Source: JBBRWV01 sp038248985
Lineage (GTDB): Bacteria > Planctomycetota > Phycisphaerae > WQYP01
Direction: 5' to 3'
Assembly: GCA_038248985.1 (NCBI GenBank)
Contig: JBBRWV010000124.1
Coordinates: 1 to 10,523, forward strand
DNA length: 10,523 nucleotides
Part shown: one piece after another, positions 6,304-10,523 of the stretch
Numbering within the stretch: position 1 is the first letter of the stretch
How the letters are laid out: the number at the start of each line of letters is the position of its first letter
Position numbers and translations under genes: made by a program
Notes under the pieces: model-generated
The model's database searches: none
Seen by the model: only the letters and a program-made list of their open reading frames with translations
What the model was told of the DNA's origin: nothing

Positions 6304-8364
6304 TCACTCCTTTGCCTTTCCAGCTTTCTTGATCGGATACAACGCGTCCAGCGCCTTGGTCGGCAGCTTCGAAAAATCCATCTCGTACAATGGGTTCGGC
6401 GAATTTTCTACCGCCTTCAATCCGCCGCGACGCCCCGCTACGTAATCACTTATATCGCGATTCTCATCGACCGTAAAATCCACCAGCAGATGCGTGCAGC
6501 GATAATAGCGCGCAATCGAAAAAATCTCCTCCGCCGAAGCGTACGGCACCGCCACCGCCTTGTTCCCCGGCCCGCAATAAAACAGCAACTGCCACGGAAA
6601 ACGCGTCATGATGACCGCCTCCGGCAAGTTCTCCCCAATCCATTTCCCCATCGTCACCTGCTGCATTTGATCCGTGTACGGATATCCATTCCGCTTCGGC
6701 GACGGCAGCGCCAAATACTTTGCCTGCACCCGATCCAGCGCCGGCAACCAGGACGCCGCGGCCCTTCGCGCCAACACATCATCCCCATGCATATACAGCC
6801 ACCCTCCCAACACCAGCGTCAGCGCCAAGTGCCAGTGCCGCAGCATTCGACTCCGCTCCAACCACTCCACCTTCCATCGCGAACGCTTCCAATAGTACGC
6901 CCCCGCCTGCCCCGCCAGACGCACCGGCAGCTCCACCACCAATGCCAGAAACGCACATCCCATCGCCGCCAATATCGGTGGAAAAATCCAGCAGAATCGC
7001 GCCTGCGGCTCCCACAAGTACGCCAGAAATGCCCCCTGCACCACGATTAAAACAGCCAGCGCCACCGGCGGCCCAATGTATTTGTACAAGCTCGATCGCC
7101 GCGCCAAAACCTTCTCCTCCGCCTCCTCCAACTCCCGCGCCTTCCGCCGTTGCCACCACGTCAACCCCAGCGCCACCGGCCGCAAACACAATGCCGCGAG
7201 CACCAGAAACAACGCCCCCACGGCCGACAGTTGCCACGCCGGCGCACTCCACTCGCTCACCGGCCACGCTTCCGCCGTCCGCTGTTTTTCCCGCAGCCCT
7301 TGCCCCTTGAACGTGTCGCTCGGCGCATACTCCCCCATCAAAACATCCCGCGCCCAATACCCCCACCTCCCATACTCCCCCCACAAACTCCGCTCACTCC
7401 CCGCACCCGTCATCGCACTCCGCGCCACCTTCTCCCGATAATCCGCCACCAGCGGCCAATAGCTCTTCCCATACTTCTCCCAGCGATCCGCCGTCCGTGG
7501 CAGCTCTCGCGCCTTGCCACTCCAGTACGGCGTATACGTCCCCTTCTCCCAGTCCACCAGTCCCATGTATCCCGAAACATAATTCTGCGTGCTATGCACG
7601 GGATTTCCATACCGCATATAATTGTCATACCACCACGGTGCCATCAGCAGCACCGCCGTCAGCATCCCCAGGTACACCCACCGCCGCCTAAAGACCCGCC
7701 CACCCTCCGCCAGCAATGCCATCACCGGATACAACCCCAGCAACATGATCTCGCTCCCCTTCGCATAATACGCCGCCGCCGCAAACACCCCCGCCACCAC
7801 ATGCAGCCACGGCCGCGTCCGCGCACTCAACAACGCCGCGCAAAAAGCCGTCACCAGCATCGCCGTCGCCATATCGCTCAGCGTCTTGAGGCTCTCCGTA
7901 TACACCAGCGGATGCGCCAGCATCAGCATCCCCGCGATCATCGCCGCATACCCCCGCCGACACAGCGCGTACGCCAGCGCCGCCGCCGCCACCGGCAACC
8001 CCACGCTCCCGATAAATATCGCCGGCAACTTCGCCACCCACGCCGCTTTTCCCCACGCCCAAAAACACGGCGCTATCGCCGCCCCCATAAACGGCGGCCA
8101 ATGATCCTCTCGCCGCACAATCTCCGGTGAATACGCCAGAAAATGCCAGCTCACATACCGCACCATCAACCCCCGCCCCTCCGCCAGGCTCTCCCCCATC
8201 GCCGCATACGCCGCCTCATCCGCATGACCGATGTATTGAATCGGCTTGACGATCGCCACCTTCTCGTCCATCACCCGCCAACCCAGATACACCAGCACTG
8301 CGATCGCCGCCCCAAAACCGACGCAACGCAAAATGCGCTCGCAATACTTCATCCATCGGGGCAT
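6304..8364 (-). CDS. GT-C type membrane glycosyltransferase (PMT/ArnT-like)
   Basis: A 686-residue multi-pass protein with the plan of GT-C glycosyltransferases such as PMT and ArnT, which take sugars from polyprenyl-phosphate donors and transfer them on the outer side of the membrane. A first membrane helix (about 11-29) is followed by HADEAAYAAMGESLAEGRGL (47-66), with Asp49-Glu50 in the place of the family's acidic catalytic motif. HWPPFMG (88-94) then leads into a series of hydrophobic helices to about 245. RYGNPVHS (251-258) opens a large extracytoplasmic loop to about 375. More helices lie at about 378-400, 428-450, 458-485 and 511-525. The last 160 residues form a soluble domain. Donor and acceptor cannot be told. 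ATG 8364 is used: the upstream GAG-rich bases are a weak ribosome site, and the second Met (residue 5) is also possible. It is probably the first gene of a group running to 3987. Confidence 0.85.
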   Translation of the reverse strand: MPRWMKYCERILRCVGFGAAIAVLVYLGWRVMDEKVAIVKPIQYIGHADEAAYAAMGESLAEGRGLMVRYVSWHFLAYSPEIVRREDHWPPFMGAAIAPCFWAWGKAAWVAKLPAIFIGSVGLPVAAAALAYALCRRGYAAMIAGMLMLAHPLVYTESLKTLSDMATAMLVTAFCAALLSARTRPWLHVVAGVFAAAAYYAKGSEIMLLGLYPVMALLAEGGRVFRRRWVYLGMLTAVLLMAPWWYDNYMRYGNPVHSTQNYVSGYMGLVDWEKGTYTPYWSGKARELPRTADRWEKYGKSYWPLVADYREKVARSAMTGAGSERSLWGEYGRWGYWARDVLMGEYAPSDTFKGQGLREKQRTAEAWPVSEWSAPAWQLSAVGALFLVLAALCLRPVALGLTWWQRRKARELEEAEEKVLARRSSLYKYIGPPVALAVLIVVQGAFLAYLWEPQARFCWIFPPILAAMGCAFLALVVELPVRLAGQAGAYYWKRSRWKVEWLERSRMLRHWHLALTLVLGGWLYMHGDDVLARRAAASWLPALDRVQAKYLALPSPKRNGYPYTDQMQQVTMGKWIGENLPEAVIMTRFPWQLLFYCGPGNKAVAVPYASAEEIFSIARYYRCTHLLVDFTVDENRDISDYVAGRRGGLKAVENSPNPLYEMDFSKLPTKALDALYPIKKAGKAKE
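6307..6312 (-). promoter_or_regulatory. Shine-Dalgarno inside the end of the glycosyltransferase gene
   Basis: Read on minus, AAGGAG is followed by TGATGATG. The glycosyltransferase TGA (6306-6304) shares its A with a first ATG (6304), and a second ATG follows at 6301. The spacing is two bases to the first ATG and five to the second, so the second is the likelier start. This stop/start overlap is typical of translational coupling. Confidence 0.7.
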
Positions 8365-8454
8365 CAAAAAACTCGCTCAATACGCCGCCCACACCACGAG
8401 GCTCACGCACCTCACAGTATCCCAACGATACCCCCCTCGCGGTAGTGCGCGCAT
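8365..8454 (-). promoter_or_regulatory. Spacer expected to hold the promoter of the glycosyltransferase gene group
   Basis: This stretch lies between the terminator of the upstream gene and ATG 8364. Since an intrinsic terminator closes the upstream transcript, a promoter for the glycosyltransferase group should lie here. I find no good -35/-10 pair. A small hairpin (GTATC 8417-8421 with GATAC 8427-8431) is the only symmetry seen. Confidence 0.2.
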
Positions 8455-8488
8455 AAAAAAACGCCCGTTTCCTTGCGAAAACGGGCGC
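8455..8488 (-). terminator. Intrinsic terminator of the LEPR repeat-protein gene
   Basis: On minus, a nine-pair GC-rich hairpin (CGCCCGTTT with AAACGGGCG; arms 8479-8487 and 8462-8470, eight-base loop) is followed at once by seven T (8461-8455). It starts 29 bases after the TGA at 8519-8517. No long T-run is present on the plus side, so it acts on minus only. Confidence 0.9.
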
Positions 8489-8516
8489 TCAGTTTCACTC
8501 GTCTGCGACTCGTTAC

Positions 8517-9767
8517 TCAGGCGTGACCCAAGCGTCCTTCAGCGCGGCCCCAAAGCAGGAAGTGCTCGTAACCGCTTTTGAAAGCTCCTGACGACACCGC
8601 CGCCTGAACATCCGCGTTCTGGCTCACATAATACACTTCATTAAACGTGGATGTGGGATTCCGATTCTCATACTGCCCCAGCACCTGGTAGTGCTGCAGT
8701 GTCGACTTGAAAAACCCGGCCGTCACCGCGTTGGCCACATCTGGGTACGTCGCACGGTAATACTCTTCGCTGAAATCATTCCCCGGGCTGCGATGATTCA
8801 CTTCGCCAACCTCCAGGTAATCATCCCAGCCCGTCGCCACAAAGCCCGCCGAAATCGCCGCCGCTACACCCGGATACAACGCCAGGTACTGGGCTTCATT
8901 GAAGTAAAGATTCGGACGCAACTCCTGCCGACGGCCAAGATTCAGGAAATGCTCCAACGCACTCCCATACGTGCTGTTGTTGATCCCCGTCACCACGCTG
9001 GGATTGTCCGACTTGTACCGCGTTCCGTTGAACTCTTCGTTGCCGGATCGGCCTTCAGTCAAACCATATTGCACGTAATGATCCCACGCTGTGGCAAAAG
9101 CCTGCGCGTTCACCGCATTGACCACATCCTCGTTCCACGCACGGTAATAAGAACTGTCGTAGTAACGCGACGGTGTCCGATTCTCGAACTTCCCGTACAG
9201 CGTAAAGTGCGCGTAACCACTCCCCAGCAGACTGTTGGTCACCGCCGTGCTCACGTCCGGCTGTGTGCTCAGGTAATAACGCTCATCAAATGCCGCCGTC
9301 GGCGAATAGTAAAACACCCCGCTCAACCCCGTCGGCACAAAACTACCGCTGTTGTCCTTCACCGTGCCGGACTGCATCACCACGTTATACGCCCCGGCAT
9401 CCGCCGCATCCCACGCCCCACCCGGGCCAGTCACGGAATACACTACCTCCAGCCCCTGACCGCTGTTGCTGACTTCCGAAGACACATACGTGGCCAACTG
9501 CGTGTAACTCAGCTTGTTGTTGATCACCCTCACCGTGTTGTTCTGATTGACCACCGTCGTCGCGTCAATCGACCCGCCCGTGTCCAAAAATTTCATCTTA
9601 AACGTATGCGTCGCCGCCAACGTCCCGTAGAAGTCGTCGCCGTCATAGCGCACCGTCGGCTCACCGGCCATCAACAAGCGTGGCTCCAACGTTTCCACCG
9701 CGCTTTGCATTCGCGAATGATTACGCTGCATCCGATAGTTTCTCTCACGATTTCTAATTAACTTCAT
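8517..9767 (-). CDS. LEPR-type secreted protein with six tandem 43-residue repeats
   Basis: A 416-residue probable surface protein. The N-terminus is very basic and ends in LEPRLLMAG (27-35), the LEPR-XLL mark of planctomycete exported proteins; no ordinary hydrophobic signal is present. Residues about 36-155 look like the Ig-like beta domain common in such proteins (VYSVTGPGGAWDAADAGAYN, then a SGTVKDNSG turn). Residues 160-416 are six repeats starting at 160, 203, 246, 289, 332 and 375, each exactly 43 apart. The rough pattern is F-N/D-E-x-YY, PDV-x-AV, G-F-x-S-G, a His/Tyr pair, then G-x-x-E-x-R. Related repeats occur in calcium-binding and glycan-linked proteins of other bacteria; binding of a ligand or self-assembly is inference. 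There is no C-terminal anchor or dockerin; the protein ends GRLGHA. AAGGA at 9777-9781 supports ATG 9767. The gene has its own promoter element and terminator. Confidence 0.85.
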   Translation of the reverse strand: MKLIRNRERNYRMQRNHSRMQSAVETLEPRLLMAGEPTVRYDGDDFYGTLAATHTFKMKFLDTGGSIDATTVVNQNNTVRVINNKLSYTQLATYVSSEVSNSGQGLEVVYSVTGPGGAWDAADAGAYNVVMQSGTVKDNSGSFVPTGLSGVFYYSPTAAFDERYYLSTQPDVSTAVTNSLLGSGYAHFTLYGKFENRTPSRYYDSSYYRAWNEDVVNAVNAQAFATAWDHYVQYGLTEGRSGNEEFNGTRYKSDNPSVVTGINNSTYGSALEHFLNLGRRQELRPNLYFNEAQYLALYPGVAAAISAGFVATGWDDYLEVGEVNHRSPGNDFSEEYYRATYPDVANAVTAGFFKSTLQHYQVLGQYENRNPTSTFNEVYYVSQNADVQAAVSSGAFKSGYEHFLLWGRAEGRLGHA

Positions 9768-9776
9768 TGTGCTCGA

Positions 9777-9781
9777 TCCTT
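9777..9781 (-). promoter_or_regulatory. Shine-Dalgarno of the LEPR repeat-protein gene
   Basis: Read on minus, AAGGA stands nine bases before ATG 9767. It decides for this start over the Met codons 13 and 20 residues in, and so keeps the basic stretch ahead of the LEPR motif in the protein. Confidence 0.6.
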
Positions 9782-9790
9782 AAAAGAAAA

Positions 9791-9827
9791 AATGCCTGGG
9801 CATTATAGCTAAATCTAAATACCTCAA
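9791..9827 (-). promoter_or_regulatory. Promoter of the LEPR repeat-protein gene with a palindrome at the start site
   Basis: On minus, a perfect TATAAT (9807-9802) lies 34 bases before the ATG in an AT-rich stretch. TTGAGG (9827-9822) is the only -35-like hexamer but is just 14 bases away, so the -35 is uncertain; the promoter may depend on an activator or another sigma factor. A palindrome AATGCC-TG-GGCATT (9791-9804) overlaps the end of the -10 box and the expected transcription start. This could be an operator, or a short hairpin at the 5' end of the mRNA. Confidence 0.55.
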
Positions 9828-9905
9828 GTAGGCCAAACCGCAAATTTAATCGCATATTTTTCGTATTTGCACCATTCTCGGACCCCCGCCCCCGCCCCAC
9901 GCTCC

Positions 9906-10523
9906 CTATCCTCTCAATACACTCTGCAAACTGCGACGAACCTCTGCCGTCTCCAAATAGGTTCGCTCCTCCACGCTCAACGGTTGTCGATTGTGGGGTA
10001 ATTCTACCGATGGATACCGCCGCATCAGTCCCATAATCCCCATCCCCGCCCCCAATAACATAATCGCCGGCCCCAACCAAATCGCATCCACCGCAAAATC
10101 GCCCCACCGCGCCACCGGCGTCTTCCCGTAAATCGCCTCCAACCCCCACAACACATACCCAAATATCGCCACACCCCCCAGTAACAATCCCGCCCCCAAC
10201 ACCATCGCCCGACGCGCCAGCGTCTGCTGCTTCGACGCCCAACGCCAGTGCGCCAGCAACTCCGCGATCTTCCCCACCGTCACCCCCGCCCCCGCCATCT
10301 GCAACTTCCCCATCGCCCGATGCAAAACCATCGCGTCCGCATGCAACGCCAGCAAACGCTTCGCCGCCGCCTTCCCCAACGCCCCCGAAGAGCGCTCCAT
10401 CCCCCGATTCGCCAGCGGCAAAACATACTCACTGAGGTACCGCACCACCTCTGTCGCACCCCGAGCCCCGTTCAATTGCCCCCCCCCCCCCCCCCGCAAC
10501 ACCCCAAGAGCCAAGGGGAACCC
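9906..10523 (-). CDS. C-terminal part of a two-helix membrane protein of unknown function
   Basis: The frame is open from the window edge to the TAG at 9908-9906, giving about 200 residues. From the clear part onward it shows a basic, Ala/Leu-rich helical region (about VVRYLSEYVLPLANRG to LLAHWRW). A membrane helix follows (from about RRAMVLGAGLLLGG), then a short loop with YGKTPVARWGD, a second helix (AIWLGPAIMLLGAGMGIMG) and a cytoplasmic-looking tail rich in Glu and Arg. I do not recognise the family. The upstream coding passes through 17 consecutive G (plus-strand C 10479-10495), so frame and sequence before that point are unreliable, and the TTG at 10514 should not be taken as the start. 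No terminator hairpin was found between this gene and the promoter at 9791-9827. Confidence 0.65.
   Translation of the reverse strand, partial: GFPLALGVLRGGGGGQLNGARGATEVVRYLSEYVLPLANRGMERSSGALGKAAAKRLLALHADAMVLHRAMGKLQMAGAGVTVGKIAELLAHWRWASKQQTLARRAMVLGAGLLLGGVAIFGYVLWGLEAIYGKTPVARWGDFAVDAIWLGPAIMLLGAGMGIMGLMRRYPSVELPHNRQPLSVEERTYLETAEVRRSLQSVLRG
10479..10495. repeat. Homopolymer of 17 C
   Basis: An unbroken run of 17 C, 28 bases from the window end. On minus it would code for five or six glycines in the 9906 gene. Nothing else in the window has a homopolymer longer than about 8. It may be a slippage-prone tract or a sequencing/assembly artefact. Confidence 0.9.

Noticed and set aside
7150..8130. 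Plus-strand open frame of 326 codons in the glycosyltransferase gene
   Set aside because: Almost entirely Arg, Pro and His, typical of an antisense reading of GC-skewed DNA.
8417..8431. Small hairpin GTATC/GATAC before the glycosyltransferase gene
   Set aside because: Only five pairs, no T-run and no nearby promoter element; expected by chance in a window of this size.
8691..9761. Plus-strand open frame of 356 codons opposite the LEPR repeat protein
   Set aside because: Arg/His/Val-rich with no domain, and it mirrors the repeats of the real gene. The minus frame has a promoter element, Shine-Dalgarno, LEPR motif and terminator.

Overview
The window looks like a chromosomal segment of a Planctomycetota bacterium, possibly of the Phycisphaerae side. 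Three things suggest this: a secreted protein with the N-terminal LEPRLLM motif typical of planctomycete surface proteins, a stand-alone TPR protein carrying two RNA polymerase alpha C-terminal domains, and a GC-rich, strongly strand-skewed composition. The assignment rests on these family signatures, not on a marker gene. No tRNA, rRNA, CRISPR array or complete mobile element was seen.

Layout. The left edge (1-71, minus) holds the start of a gene cut off by the window. Three plus-strand genes follow: a membrane O-acyltransferase (185-1492), the TPR/double alpha-CTD protein (1572-2498) with a clear intrinsic terminator, and a SpoIID/LytB-type peptidoglycan lytic transglycosylase (2733-3935). 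The strand then flips. Convergent to the SpoIID gene is a minus-strand group, read from 8364 down to 3987: a GT-C membrane glycosyltransferase, an alpha/beta hydrolase whose start overlaps the glycosyltransferase stop, and two secreted proteins of unknown function that look like distant paralogues of each other. Upstream of that group, also on minus, is a monocistronic LEPR-type surface protein (8517-9767) with its own TATAAT promoter element and terminator. It carries six tandem repeats of exactly 43 residues. The right edge holds the C-terminal part of a two-helix membrane protein whose upstream part runs into a 17-C homopolymer, which may be an assembly artefact.

The common theme is the cell envelope: acyl and glycosyl transfer at the membrane, glycan-strand cleavage, and secreted or surface proteins. 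The exception is the TPR/alpha-CTD protein, which should act on DNA or the transcription machinery. I see no obvious defence or other multi-gene accessory system. The best leads are the alpha-CTD fusion, the exact-period repeat protein and the duplicated secreted pair.
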